Assembly (NCBI GenBank): GCA_964559125.1
Contig: CAZLGW010000008.1
Location: forward strand, 124,001 to 188,000
Direction of reading: 5' to 3'
DNA from: Ravibacter sp964559125
GTDB lineage: Bacteria; Bacteroidota; Bacteroidia; Cytophagales; Spirosomataceae
Length of the DNA: 64,000 nt
In this document: one piece after another, positions 53,773 through 63,000 of the stretch
How positions within the stretch are numbered: position 1 is the first letter of the stretch
Layout of the letters: each line of letters starts with the position of its first letter
Notes under the pieces: generated by a model
Databases searched by the model: none
What the model was told of the DNA's origin: nothing
The model's input: the letters and a program-made list of their open reading frames with translations, nothing else
Made by a program: the position numbers and the translations under genes

Positions 53773-54941
53773 TGAGGGAGCGTTTTATAAGCAGACAGAT
53801 GCAGTCTGAATTATTGAGACTAAATGGGCACTTCCCGATAGTTGTCGTCACCGGTCCACGTCAGTCTGGTAAAACCACTTTGTGCAGAAATACTTTCTCC
53901 GGATACGATTATGTCAATCTGGAAAACGTCGCTATCCGCGAACAGGTGGCGCTATCACCTCTTGACTTTTTAAGGCAATATGAAGAAGGGCTTATTCTTG
54001 ACGAAGTTCAGCAATCCCCCGAGCTATTCTCATATTTACAGGTACTAGTAGATGAGATGCCCGAAAAACGCTTTATACTTACCGGTAGCAGCAACCTTGC
54101 ACTAATGGAAAAGGTAACTCAATCGCTCGCAGGAAGAGCTGCCGTTTTATCGTTGCTTCCTCTTTCTCTGAAGGAATTGGGTGAAAACACATCCGCAAAT
54201 ACCAATACATTATTGCTGAATGGCGGTTATCCTGCCGTATGGGCAAAACAAATACCAGTTCAGGATGTAGCCCGCCAGTATTATAATACCTACGTAGAAC
54301 GCGATGTCCGGCAATTACTGAATGTCAAAAATATGACTCTCTTTCAAACCTTCATCAGACTCTGCGCCGGGCGTATCGGCAATGAATGGAACGCCTCTGC
54401 CCTAAGTAATGAAACAGGGGTAACCGTGCATACTATCCAGGAATGGCTGAGCGTTCTGGAAGCTTCTTATATAGTTTTTAAACTTCCCCCATTTTTCAGA
54501 AATATTGGAAAGCGGCTAATCAAAACTCCTAAAATATACTTTTGTGATACTGGTCTGGCGTGTTTTTTACTTGGGATCGAAAGCGAGCAACAACTGGCTA
54601 CCCACCCATTGAGGGGAGCTATTTTTGAGAATTACATAGTACTCGAATTCCTAAAAGGTCGGCTTAACGAGGGAAAACTCTCCAACATCTACTACTATCG
54701 GGATCAGTCGCAACGGGAAGTAGACATTATACAGGAATTTGCCTCAGAACTGCATGCTTACGAGATCAAATCGGCACGTATTTTTCAAAAAGATTTCCTG
54801 AAAAACCTACGTTATCTTAAAGAGCTGCTCGGAAGCAGCCTTACTATCGCTCAGGTAATATACGATGGAGATATCGATGTCCCCTCAAAATCGGAAGGTG
54901 TGATAAACTTCAGAACTGCTATAACACAAATACCGGTTTAA
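53772..54941 (+). CDS. AAA ATPase with DUF4143 domain
   Basis: A 389-residue protein. The AAA_14 N-terminal half has Walker A G-P-R-Q-S-G-K-T-T (28-36), Walker B L-I-L-D-E-V near 75, and the sensor block F-I-L-T-G-S-S-N. The DUF4143 half follows with Y-V-E-R-D-V-R, I-Y-F-C-D-T-G-L-A and the restriction-nuclease-like Y-Y-R-D-Q-S-Q-R-E-V-D-I-I plus Y-E-I-K-S. The family is widespread and variable between strains; its function is unknown. The gene is AT-richer than its neighbours and unrelated to them, so transfer is likely. The start is the ATG within the hairpin, not the TTG 24 bp upstream. Confidence 0.88.
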   Translation: MRERFISRQMQSELLRLNGHFPIVVVTGPRQSGKTTLCRNTFSGYDYVNLENVAIREQVALSPLDFLRQYEEGLILDEVQQSPELFSYLQVLVDEMPEKRFILTGSSNLALMEKVTQSLAGRAAVLSLLPLSLKELGENTSANTNTLLLNGGYPAVWAKQIPVQDVARQYYNTYVERDVRQLLNVKNMTLFQTFIRLCAGRIGNEWNASALSNETGVTVHTIQEWLSVLEASYIVFKLPPFFRNIGKRLIKTPKIYFCDTGLACFLLGIESEQQLATHPLRGAIFENYIVLEFLKGRLNEGKLSNIYYYRDQSQREVDIIQEFASELHAYEIKSARIFQKDFLKNLRYLKELLGSSLTIAQVIYDGDIDVPSKSEGVINFRTAITQIPV

Positions 54942-54964
54942 CCCGTATTAAAAAAGAAAATATC

Positions 54965-56347
54965 ATGAACAGAAGAAATTTTATACAGGCAGGGCTGGGA
55001 GGAATAATCGGAGGTGCGGGAGCGCCGTCCATCATCCATAACGGTGCGGGTTACGAAACCAGCCTGATAGAAAAGGAAAGAAAAGTTCCTGTTTCGGGGA
55101 GCTACGATATCGTAGTAAGCGGCGCCGGTCCGGCAGGAGTAATCGCGGCAATTGAAGCCGGGCGAAACGGTTCGAAAGTACTTCTGCTGGAAGTCCGCGG
55201 CTGCCTGGGAGGCGTATGGACCGCCGGGCTCCTCAGCTGGATTCTGGACCAGGCCAATAAACCCGGCATTATGCGGGAGCTCGAAACCCGGTTGGATAAA
55301 ATGGGGGCCAAGTGCCCCATCAATGTCGGGGCCAATCTCTCCTATGATGTTGAAAAAATGAAATTGCTCCTGGAAGAAATGTGCCAGGAGGCCAATGTGG
55401 ATATCCTGCTTCACACCCGGGTCGTCGGGGCGGCTAAAAATGACCAGAAGCGTCTCACTCATGTGATCACAGAGTCGAAATCAGGACGAGAGGCCTGGGC
55501 GGCAAAAATGTTCATAGACACTTCCGGCGACGGTGATCTGGCCGCTCTCAGCGGCTGCGGATTTGACTTCGGAAGTGAAACCGACGGAAGCTTCCAGCCT
55601 TCCTCGCTGCTCAGCATCGTCACTGGGGTTCGTTTCGAAGATATCCAAAAGTTCGTCCGGTGGTCGGGAGATACCGGCTCAGCCTCCAAAAGGTACCTTC
55701 TGGATGAAATGGCAAAGGCCGGCGTAGTACCTTCCTATTCCAAGCCCAGCATCCACCCGATCAGGGAAGATCTGTTTATGGTTATGGCCAATCATCAGTA
55801 CGGGCTCTCCGGCCTCAACACGCGCGACGTGACCAGGGCTACACTGATCGCCAGGAAGGAGATCCATCAGATTACCGAAGGACTCAGGTCTTTAGGAGGA
55901 ATATGGAAAGACCTGAGAGTGGTGTCGACGGCTGAGCATATCGGGATAAGGGAAGGCCGCCGTATCCACGGGCTGTACACCGTAACGACCGAAGACCTGG
56001 TAACCGGTGCAAGACACGAAGATGCCGTATGCCGGGTTACTTTCGGAGTCGATGTCCACTCCGTTAAAAAATCAGACGATGATCCGTCGTCTGCCTATAA
56101 CAGGGGTATAAAGGTGAAGCCTTACGATATCCCCCTGAGATCCCTGATTGCCAAAGACGTAGGGGGGCTCTTGATGGCCGGCAGATGCATCAGCGGTGAT
56201 TTCCTTTCCCATTCCAGCTACCGTGTAACAGGAAATGCAGTGGCAATGGGACAGGCAGCCGGAAGAGTGGCTGCTTTGGCAGCTACCCAAAACAAGCTCC
56301 CGCAGGAAATTTCTTTTACCAAAACAGGCCTTTCGAGGCTCGATTAA
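54965..56347 (+). CDS. FAD-dependent oxidoreductase with Tat-type leader
   Basis: A 460-residue flavoprotein of the FAD_oxidored type. It starts N-R-R-N-F-I-Q, a twin-arginine-like signal suited to export of a folded flavoprotein. The dinucleotide motif is V-V-S-G-A-G-P-A-G (about residue 45), followed by L-L-L-E-V-R-G-C-L-G-G-V-W-T-A-G-L-L. F-I-D-T-S-G-D-G-D-L-A-A-L-S-G and the C-terminal M-A-G-R-C-I-S-G-D-F and M-G-Q-A-A-G-R-V-A-A-L-A are typical. The substrate is unknown, perhaps a sugar or a sugar acid by context. It ends shortly before a strong hairpin. Confidence 0.88.
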   Translation: MNRRNFIQAGLGGIIGGAGAPSIIHNGAGYETSLIEKERKVPVSGSYDIVVSGAGPAGVIAAIEAGRNGSKVLLLEVRGCLGGVWTAGLLSWILDQANKPGIMRELETRLDKMGAKCPINVGANLSYDVEKMKLLLEEMCQEANVDILLHTRVVGAAKNDQKRLTHVITESKSGREAWAAKMFIDTSGDGDLAALSGCGFDFGSETDGSFQPSSLLSIVTGVRFEDIQKFVRWSGDTGSASKRYLLDEMAKAGVVPSYSKPSIHPIREDLFMVMANHQYGLSGLNTRDVTRATLIARKEIHQITEGLRSLGGIWKDLRVVSTAEHIGIREGRRIHGLYTVTTEDLVTGARHEDAVCRVTFGVDVHSVKKSDDDPSSAYNRGIKVKPYDIPLRSLIAKDVGGLLMAGRCISGDFLSHSSYRVTGNAVAMGQAAGRVAALAATQNKLPQEISFTKTGLSRLD

Positions 56348-56366
56348 ATAACAGGCGTCGACGCCA

Positions 56367-56400
56367 CGGGCTGACGCAAAACCGCCTTTGTGTCAGCCCG
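56367..56400 (+). terminator. 14-bp hairpin after the FAD oxidoreductase gene
   Basis: Arms 56367-56380 and 56387-56400 pair over 14 positions with one G-T wobble around a 6-base loop, 19 bp after the stop codon. There is no T-run. It may terminate or protect the upstream transcript and separates it from the lipoprotein gene. Confidence 0.5.
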
Positions 56401-56436
56401 GGTGAATGCGCCGGATGAAGCGGAATTCCGAAAGAA

Positions 56437-57510
56437 ATGCACAGATGCATTTTCTTCTTACTACTAATCCCGGTTTTACTCCAAACCGGCTGCGCCTCAC
56501 TCTCACGACAGGGCCGCCCGACGGCTGTTTTGCCGGAATCTGCCGTCTCTGCTGAAGATCTTCCGTGCGATACGGCTCAGGCACCAGGCTACTTTAGCAA
56601 AAACAGAGGGAAACTGATTCCCCATTCCAGCACCGGCCCCTACCGTACTCCGGCAGGCTACCCCGTCTGGGAGTTGCAGAATGGCAATCGCTTCCCCGTC
56701 GGTTTCAGTACATTCATAGAAAAAGAGGTCTGCACCGACAGCGTCTGTAAAAGAGTAAAAGCCTGGCTCTTTTGGGACAGAGTGGGAAATTATCTCGGAT
56801 TGAGCACTCCTTGCAGCCAACCGCTTACCAAATCGGACCACACTACTTTTGACCAGGAAGATTATGAACAGCTGGATCTGATCCTCAAAGACACTTCATC
56901 GGTACTCCGGCGTCTCGAATACCGGGATCTCACCAGCATCGACCCCGGTTCAGAATACCCCGGCAATTTACCTGCTTCCGGAATCGATGCTATTTCAGGG
57001 GCCACCTCCCCTGCCCTGCAGGACGTGGTCGTAAAAGATGCCGTCTATACCTGCTATACCCTCTGGCATACCGTACACGGATACTATTATCCGCAAATCC
57101 AGGCCATACTGGACATCAGGACGAACCGCTTGTTTCTCAAACAGCTTTTCCGGTCCGGCGTGCCTTCCCATCAGGCATGGGCCCTCCGGTATGTTTCAGA
57201 AAAAAACATGAACAGAAAAACAATAAGGCTCTTAATTAGCGCAATGAAAGATACCGGTACAAACACCCAGAGTGAAATCCTGGAAAAACTGGCCGGGGCA
57301 GAAACACTTGAGACGAGGGCGGTAACGACATTATTGAAAATGTATGAAACGGGCGCTATAGATGTCACGCTCCTTCACTCCGTGTATACGCTCGTCAGGC
57401 CTCCGCACCTCCGGGACGACCGCGTACTTTTTATCCTGAACCGCCTGATGCTGAGCGAGAACAACTATATTAAAAATATGACCAGGCAACTGCTCCTGCC
57501 GGACAACTGA
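56437..57510 (+). CDS. Lipoprotein with FMN-bind-like S-G-A-T motif and helical-repeat tail
   Basis: A 357-residue protein with lipobox L-Q-T-G-C (Cys19). Around residues 182-193 it reads G-I-D-A-I-S-G-A-T-S, the signature at which FMN is attached to a threonine (here Thr190) in FMN-bind domains by ApbE. The 70 residues before it would have to form the small FMN-bind fold and are divergent. After about 240 come helical HEAT-like repeats. An extracytosolic flavin electron carrier paired with the neighbouring exported FAD enzyme is plausible but unproven. No apbE gene is in the window. It is not a family I can name. Confidence 0.6.
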   Translation: MHRCIFFLLLIPVLLQTGCASLSRQGRPTAVLPESAVSAEDLPCDTAQAPGYFSKNRGKLIPHSSTGPYRTPAGYPVWELQNGNRFPVGFSTFIEKEVCTDSVCKRVKAWLFWDRVGNYLGLSTPCSQPLTKSDHTTFDQEDYEQLDLILKDTSSVLRRLEYRDLTSIDPGSEYPGNLPASGIDAISGATSPALQDVVVKDAVYTCYTLWHTVHGYYYPQIQAILDIRTNRLFLKQLFRSGVPSHQAWALRYVSEKNMNRKTIRLLISAMKDTGTNTQSEILEKLAGAETLETRAVTTLLKMYETGAIDVTLLHSVYTLVRPPHLRDDRVLFILNRLMLSENNYIKNMTRQLLLPDN

Positions 57511-57561
57511 AATTATACCAATCTCCGACATCAACCCCCGATCCTCCGAAATAAATTTAAT

Positions 57562-57569
57562 TATATTTG
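57562..57569 (+). promoter_or_regulatory. Putative -7 box (TATATTTG) of the second ECF sigma gene
   Basis: An exact TAnnTTTG match in an AT-rich stretch 43 bp before the ATG at 57613. No clear TTG lies at the -33 distance. Confidence 0.4.
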
Positions 57570-57612
57570 TTCCTGATATTGCCTAAATTACTAATCAATA
57601 TTGCGGGGCAGT

Positions 57613-58197
57613 ATGAATACGAAACTCCTTACTGACCATGAACTGGCTGAACTCATGCGAGATGGGGAGGAAACGGCATTTACCGAAATCTACAACCGCT
57701 ACTGGAAAAAGCTCCTTACGGTCGCGATCAATAAAACCGACGGCAACGTGGAGGAAGCGGAAGAGATCGTACAGGATATTTTTGTCTCGATTTGGAAGCG
57801 CAGAGACGAGTTGGAGCTTTCTTCCAATCTTGAAAATTACCTGGCCGCCTCGGTAAAATACCGGGTGATCAAAAACCTGGCCAGAAGGGATCTGAGGCGA
57901 CGGTACGAAGCCGAAAACCGCCACTTGTTTTCTAATTCCGATAATTCGACACAGGACTGGCTTGAATTTGAAGATATGAAAACCCGGCTCGAGGCCCTGG
58001 TAGCGGCATTGCCGGAAAAGTGTCAGCTGGTGTACCGGATGAGCCGTGAAAGCGGTCATTCCCAGAAAGAAATTGCAGGAGAGCTGAGCATTTCCGAAAA
58101 AACCGTCGAAGCACACCTTGGAAAAGCGCTGAAACTGCTCCGCAACGGATTGTATTCCCTGAAGTTCTTTCTTGCTTCACTGCGCATTACCTATTGA
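57613..58197 (+). CDS. ECF RNA polymerase sigma factor
   Basis: A 194-residue FecI-type sigma factor starting at the ATG at 57613 (an upstream TTG is less likely). Region 2 shows A-F-T-E-I-Y-N-R-Y-W and E-I-V-Q-D-I-F-V-S-I-W. Region 4 shows L-P-E-K-C-Q-L-V-Y-R-M-S-R-E and S-Q-K-E-I-A-G-E-L-S-I-S-E-K-T-V-E-A-H-L-G-K-A. Partners are the FecR at 58751 and the STN-type SusC at 60093. As in the first system, a further gene sits between sigma and FecR, here a small lipoprotein in the same direction. Confidence 0.93.
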   Translation: MNTKLLTDHELAELMRDGEETAFTEIYNRYWKKLLTVAINKTDGNVEEAEEIVQDIFVSIWKRRDELELSSNLENYLAASVKYRVIKNLARRDLRRRYEAENRHLFSNSDNSTQDWLEFEDMKTRLEALVAALPEKCQLVYRMSRESGHSQKEIAGELSISEKTVEAHLGKALKLLRNGLYSLKFFLASLRITY

Positions 58198-58267
58198 TTT
58201 TCAACCAAATAAACTATGAAAATTAATTGAACATAAAAAATCCACCAAACCATAACAATTGGCAAAA

Positions 58268-58675
58268 ATGAAAACACTCCTGGCTTTCGCCCTGTTGTTC
58301 ACCCTTACTTTATCTGCCTGCAGCAAAAAAGACGATCCGGATACAGACCCCCAATCCGGAAAAGGAACCGCCGTCAATTTCAAGAACGAACTGGAAATAC
58401 CACTTACGAAAATGATGGTCGGTATTCTCAAAGGGTCTTCGGCTAAGCTGGTAAAGGATTATGGTACCCTTGCCATAGGCGCTTCCACAGGAGATATCGC
58501 CATTAACGACAGCGACGACCAGTTCCAGGTCTTCGTCTATTTTGAGGATGATAGCGGGGTTTATTACTCAGACTTTGGATTTCTTATTGACAAGGGACAA
58601 AAGAAAACATTCAACATCGGTCGTAATATTTCTTTTAGGCGTATAGAGAAAACGAGTTTTATGTACCCGAAGTGA
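58268..58675 (+). CDS. Small lipoprotein of unknown function
   Basis: A 135-residue protein starting M-K-T-L-L-A-F with lipobox L-S-A-C, so it is membrane-anchored. An acidic linker (K-K-D-D-P-D-T-D-P) leads to a single beta-rich domain with F-K-N-E-L-E-I-P-L and Q-V-F-V-Y-F-E-D-D-S-G-V-Y-Y. No family is recognised. It sits between the sigma and FecR genes (70 and 75 bp gaps) in the same direction, so it may be a part of the signalling or binding set rather than a bystander. Confidence 0.78.
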   Translation: MKTLLAFALLFTLTLSACSKKDDPDTDPQSGKGTAVNFKNELEIPLTKMMVGILKGSSAKLVKDYGTLAIGASTGDIAINDSDDQFQVFVYFEDDSGVYYSDFGFLIDKGQKKTFNIGRNISFRRIEKTSFMYPK

Positions 58676-58750
58676 CCGAAATCAAAAATTTCTCACCACC
58701 ACTAAGGGATTGTTGTTGTTCAGAGTACTTCTATATAAACGGTACTCTTT

Positions 58751-59920
58751 ATGACATCATCCGACAGACAGCGGCTGGAAATGCTGGCCGGAAAATGGCT
58801 GGAAGGCAACATTACGCCTGAAGAGCAGGAGGAATTCTCTGCCTGGTATAACCGCGGCCAGGACATACCGGCTTTTATCCCTCCTGAGTCGGCCGAAAGC
58901 GAAGAAGAGCACCGCGAAAAAATCCTGGCCAATATCCTGCATAAGAGACAGCAGCGGAAACGGCTTGTCAGTTGGTGGAAATCCACAGCAGCAGCTGCTA
59001 TTCTCCTGATGGCAGTTGGCTACGGCATCTTTTTATTCATTTGTGAGTATAGCACCCAGGCAGATCGTATAGAGGCGGCCATTTCCGATGACGTTGCGCC
59101 GGGTACGGATAAAGCGACGCTTACCTTCGATGACGGCCGGTCTGTTTCCCTCGATGAACAACAAAACGGCGTTTTAAAATATGACCGCGGCGTCCGGATC
59201 AGCAAAAAAGATGATATGGTCGTATATGAAACGACCGATTCCGGGCCTGAAAAAACCGGCTATAACGTTATTACAACACCCCGCGGAGGCCAGTACTCCC
59301 TGCGCCTGCCCGACGGAAGCACGGTATGGCTCAATGCCGCCTCCTCTCTCAGGTATCCAACCCGCTTTACGGAAAACAACCGGACAGTCGAACTGAAGGG
59401 AGAAGCTTTTTTTGATATTGTGCCTCTTGCAGCCCCGGGCAGACCGGATGCCGGCAAGATCCCTTTCATTGTAAATATTCACGGGAAACAGACTGTAAAA
59501 GTACTCGGCACCCGGTTTAACATCAACGGTTATGAAGACGAGCTGTCTGTCAAAACAACGCTGGTAGAGGGCAGCGTCGAGGTTTCGGCCCAAAAGGGAG
59601 GGTCGGCCCTTCTCAAGCCAAACCAGCAGTCGGACCTGACCCGTAACGGTAGGCTCACCATTACGGAACATGCCGATATGGAAGAAGCGCTCGCGTGGAA
59701 AAACGGCCTGATACTTTTCAGAGATACCGATATCAGGGTGATCATGCGGCAGATCGCGCGCTGGTATGATGTCGATGTCGTTTACCAGGACGATATCCCG
59801 GAGAGGCTTTTTAACGGCGGGATCTCAAGGAACTCGAAATTATCAAGCCTGCTGCAGATACTTGAAACCAGTGGGATCCGCTTTAAGGTAGAAGGAAAAC
59901 AGATCATCGTTACCCTCTAG
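58751..59920 (+). CDS. FecR-family anti-sigma factor
   Basis: A 389-residue protein. The N-terminal cytosolic part (L-A-G-K-W-L-E-G-N-I-T-P-E-E) would bind sigma. A transmembrane segment follows near 80-97 (A-A-A-I-L-L-M-A-V-G-Y-G-I-F-L-F). The FecR domain shows R-L-P-D-G-S-T-V-W-L-N-A-A-S-S-L, L-K-G-E-A-F-F-D-I and V-L-G-T-R-F-N-I-N-G-Y. A DUF4974 domain with R-W-Y-D-V-D-V-V-Y and F-N-G-G-I-S-R ends the protein. It transmits the SusC signal from 60093 to the sigma factor at 57613. The leader hairpin of susC starts 83 bp after its stop. Confidence 0.94.
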   Translation: MTSSDRQRLEMLAGKWLEGNITPEEQEEFSAWYNRGQDIPAFIPPESAESEEEHREKILANILHKRQQRKRLVSWWKSTAAAAILLMAVGYGIFLFICEYSTQADRIEAAISDDVAPGTDKATLTFDDGRSVSLDEQQNGVLKYDRGVRISKKDDMVVYETTDSGPEKTGYNVITTPRGGQYSLRLPDGSTVWLNAASSLRYPTRFTENNRTVELKGEAFFDIVPLAAPGRPDAGKIPFIVNIHGKQTVKVLGTRFNINGYEDELSVKTTLVEGSVEVSAQKGGSALLKPNQQSDLTRNGRLTITEHADMEEALAWKNGLILFRDTDIRVIMRQIARWYDVDVVYQDDIPERLFNGGISRNSKLSSLLQILETSGIRFKVEGKQIIVTL

Positions 59921-60003
59921 TAAGAGGTGGGAAACTGCACAAATTAACCTAATTAAAATTTCTATGATCAGAATCAATACCTAGCTTTCCACCCCTAAAA
60001 AAT

Positions 60004-60030
60004 GCCGGAAGCGCTACCAACACTCCCGGC
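60004..60030 (+). ncRNA. Conserved leader hairpin between FecR and susC, copy 2
   Basis: Arms 60004-60013 and 60021-60030 form a 10-position stem with two mismatches, one of them the same A-C pair as in the copy at 46222-46248. The first/last pair and the eighth pair are G-C here but A-T in the other copy. The loop again starts CT and ends AA. It lies 62 bp before the susC ATG. Confidence 0.5.
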
Positions 60031-60072
60031 GGTCGTTAGGGCAAACTCCACAAAGTCCTGTTTGTTACATTT

Positions 60073-60092
60073 TACCTAACTTATACAAAACT
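60073..60092 (+). promoter_or_regulatory. Conserved pre-start motif of STN-type susC, copy 2
   Basis: The 20 bases before the ATG match those before 46358 at 14 positions, including ACCTAAC and ACAAA. The motif is not found before the STN-less susC at 6517. Confidence 0.5.
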
Positions 60093-63000
60093 ATGATTTT
60101 TTGTATTAGCAGTGGTTCTTTTTTCCCGGAATTGAACCGTTCACACCTCTTCAGGAGTACATCTAGCCGGGACCGCTTCACCGGAACCATCCCAAAGAAA
60201 ATCATCATGCAGATCAAGCTCGTCTCCTTCCTTATTCTGCTGGCCTGTGTTCACGTGTTTGGTGAAAGCTATTCTCAGAAAGTCTCGCTTTCTGAGAAAA
60301 ACGCGTCCCTGGAAAAGGTATTCAAGGAGATCAGGAAGCAGAGCGGTGTTATTTTCTGGTACGAAAGCAGCCTTTTGAAAGGTGCCGATAAGGTCAATAT
60401 CCGTATCAGGAACGCTTCTCTGACCGACGTGCTGAGCCACCTGTTTGCTAACCAGCCTTTCAGCTACAGCATCGTAGAAAATACGGTGGTGATCAAACCT
60501 AAAAAAGTACGGGAGGCAGACACTCCTCCTGCCGGAACGGACCCGTTTCCCGCTATGCCGGCCCGCGAAACTAGCGGGCCTGAACGGAGGGTGCCGGCTC
60601 TTGCATCTAAGATCAAAATGCATATCGTAGAAACCATACCCGTTCGCGGCAGGGTTTCCGACGAAAAAGGAGAAGGGCTTCCGGGCGTAAGCATCCTGGT
60701 CAAAGGCACCCAGCAGGGTACAGTGACCGATGGGACGGGCGCATTCACCCTGAATGTCCCCGACGAAAACGCCGTGCTGGTTTTCTCCTTTGTCGGGTAC
60801 ATCACCGAGGAGCGGACCGTCGGCAGGCAGACGTTGCTCGACATCTCGCTGCGGGTTGATCAGAAAGCCCTCGAGGAAATCGTCGTGGTAGGATACGGAG
60901 AGCAGAAGAAGGTGAACGTGATCGGTTCCGTCGCCCAGATCGGATCGGACGCGCTTGAAAACCGCCCCGTAACCCAGCTTGCACATGCTATCACCGGGCA
61001 GATGCCGGGTGTAACGGTGACCGTACGGTCGGGACGCCCGGGCGATAACCCCGGTACGATAAGGGTACGCGGGGTCGGTTCGTTCGGTGCCGTGCCCGAT
61101 GCGCTTATCCTGATAGACGGTATTCCCGGGAATATGAACGATATCAATCCCGAAGACATCCAGAATATCTCCGTACTGAAGGACGCCTCGGCTGCGGCTA
61201 TATACGGCGCCCGTTCGGCAAACGGTGTGGTGCTGATCACGACCAAAACAGGAGCCAGTGGGAAAGTATCCATCTCTTACAACGGCTATGCCGGCTTCAA
61301 CAAGGCCACGCAGCTGCCTGATTTCGTGAATTCATGGGAATATGCCGAAATGTACAACATCGCTTCGGGTACCAACAGCTTCGCTGCCGATGACATCGCA
61401 AAATACCGCAGCCAGTCTGATCCCGACAACTATCCCAACACCCGGTTTCTCGAACAGCTTTTTTCGGGAAATGGCTTCCAGACCGGGCATACCGTCAACC
61501 TCAACGGCGGGAACGAAAAGACAAAATACTTCCTTTCAGGCGGTTATCTTAACCAGAAGGGGATTATTCCCAAAAACTCCTACGAGCGCTATAACTTCAG
61601 GCTGAACCTGGAAAACGACCTCGGCAGGAATTTCTATCTTACCGCCAGGCTGAGCGGCTCTTTCGACGAAAGGAATGAACCCCAGGCTACTGCCAACAAG
61701 GGTGGGGAGCTGACCGATCAGTTGATCCAGAATGCGATCCGGTACCCGGCCGTATTCCTCGGGCAGGCTTCCAACGGCGATTACGGCATCGGCGCCGAAA
61801 GCGGCGGCACCTCCGTATCGTGGCTGGCGTCGGCTTCTTACCTGAAAAACCCGAGGACGCGGGTTGGCACCAACTTCAAGTTGGACTGGAAACCCATCAC
61901 AGGGCTTGTATTTTCGGCCATCGGCGGCTATAATTTCGATTTCCTGGAGCAAACTTCCTACCGCTCCTCGCAAAGGCTCAATGACAGGATCACACTTGCA
62001 CAGTCCAACCTGAATCAATTCCGTGACAAGGAGATATTCAGGACCGCACAGTTCCTCGGCGAGTATTCCAAAGATATCGGGCAAACAAGGCTGGACTTTC
62101 TGGTGGGATATTCATTTGAAAATCAAATCATTGACAGGATGTCGGGCTACCGGCAGAATTTCCCGAGCAATGACTACACCTATCCGTCGATGGGTGGAGC
62201 CGACAACCAGCAGTTTAACGGGACAGCGGAAGAATGGGCCATACAGTCGTTGTTTTCAAGGCTGAAGCTGAACATAAGTGATAAATATCTTTTTGAAGGA
62301 ACGCTGCGGTACGATGGCTCATCCAGGTTTCCCGACAGCAACAAGTACGCTGTCTTCCCGGCTTTTGCTGCCGGATGGCGTCTTACAGAAGAAGAATTCC
62401 TGAAAAACCTCCGGTGGCTGTCCAATTTAAAGCTGAAGGCTTCGTGGGGGATATTAGGGAACCAGAATATTGGTAACTATCCCTACCAGGGTGTATTGGA
62501 CTCGGGCAAGAACTATGCTTTTGGGACCGGGATTTCCACCGGCGCAGCCTATTCTACCTATAAAGATGCCAACATCAGGTGGGAGTCGACAGAAACTACG
62601 GACGTTGGGATAGAAGCCGGGTTCTTTAAAAACAGCCTGGGACTGAATGTCACTTATTTTAGCAGGAATACGACCGACATCCTTTTCAAGCCTTCATCGA
62701 GTGTGTCGACCATCCTGGGCGTAGGGATCAGCGAGACCAATACCGGGCAGGCCACCAACAAGGGCTGGGAGTTCGATGCTTTCTACAGGAACAGCTATCG
62801 CAAACTCCAGTATTCGGTCAGGGGTAATTTCTCAATCATCAACAATAAGGTGGTCACGCTGGGGCTGGGCAACGTTACGCAGCCCAACGGCCTGGTAGGG
62901 AACGGTTCCGATCTATTTGTAGGCTACCCTATGGAGATGTATTACGGCTACCTGTCGGACGGCGTCTTCCTCGACCAGGATGATATCAGCTCCTGGCCGA

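Noticed and set aside
58215..58229. Tiny ATG-initiated frame before the small lipoprotein
   Set aside because: It has four codons only and no sign of a conserved leader peptide.
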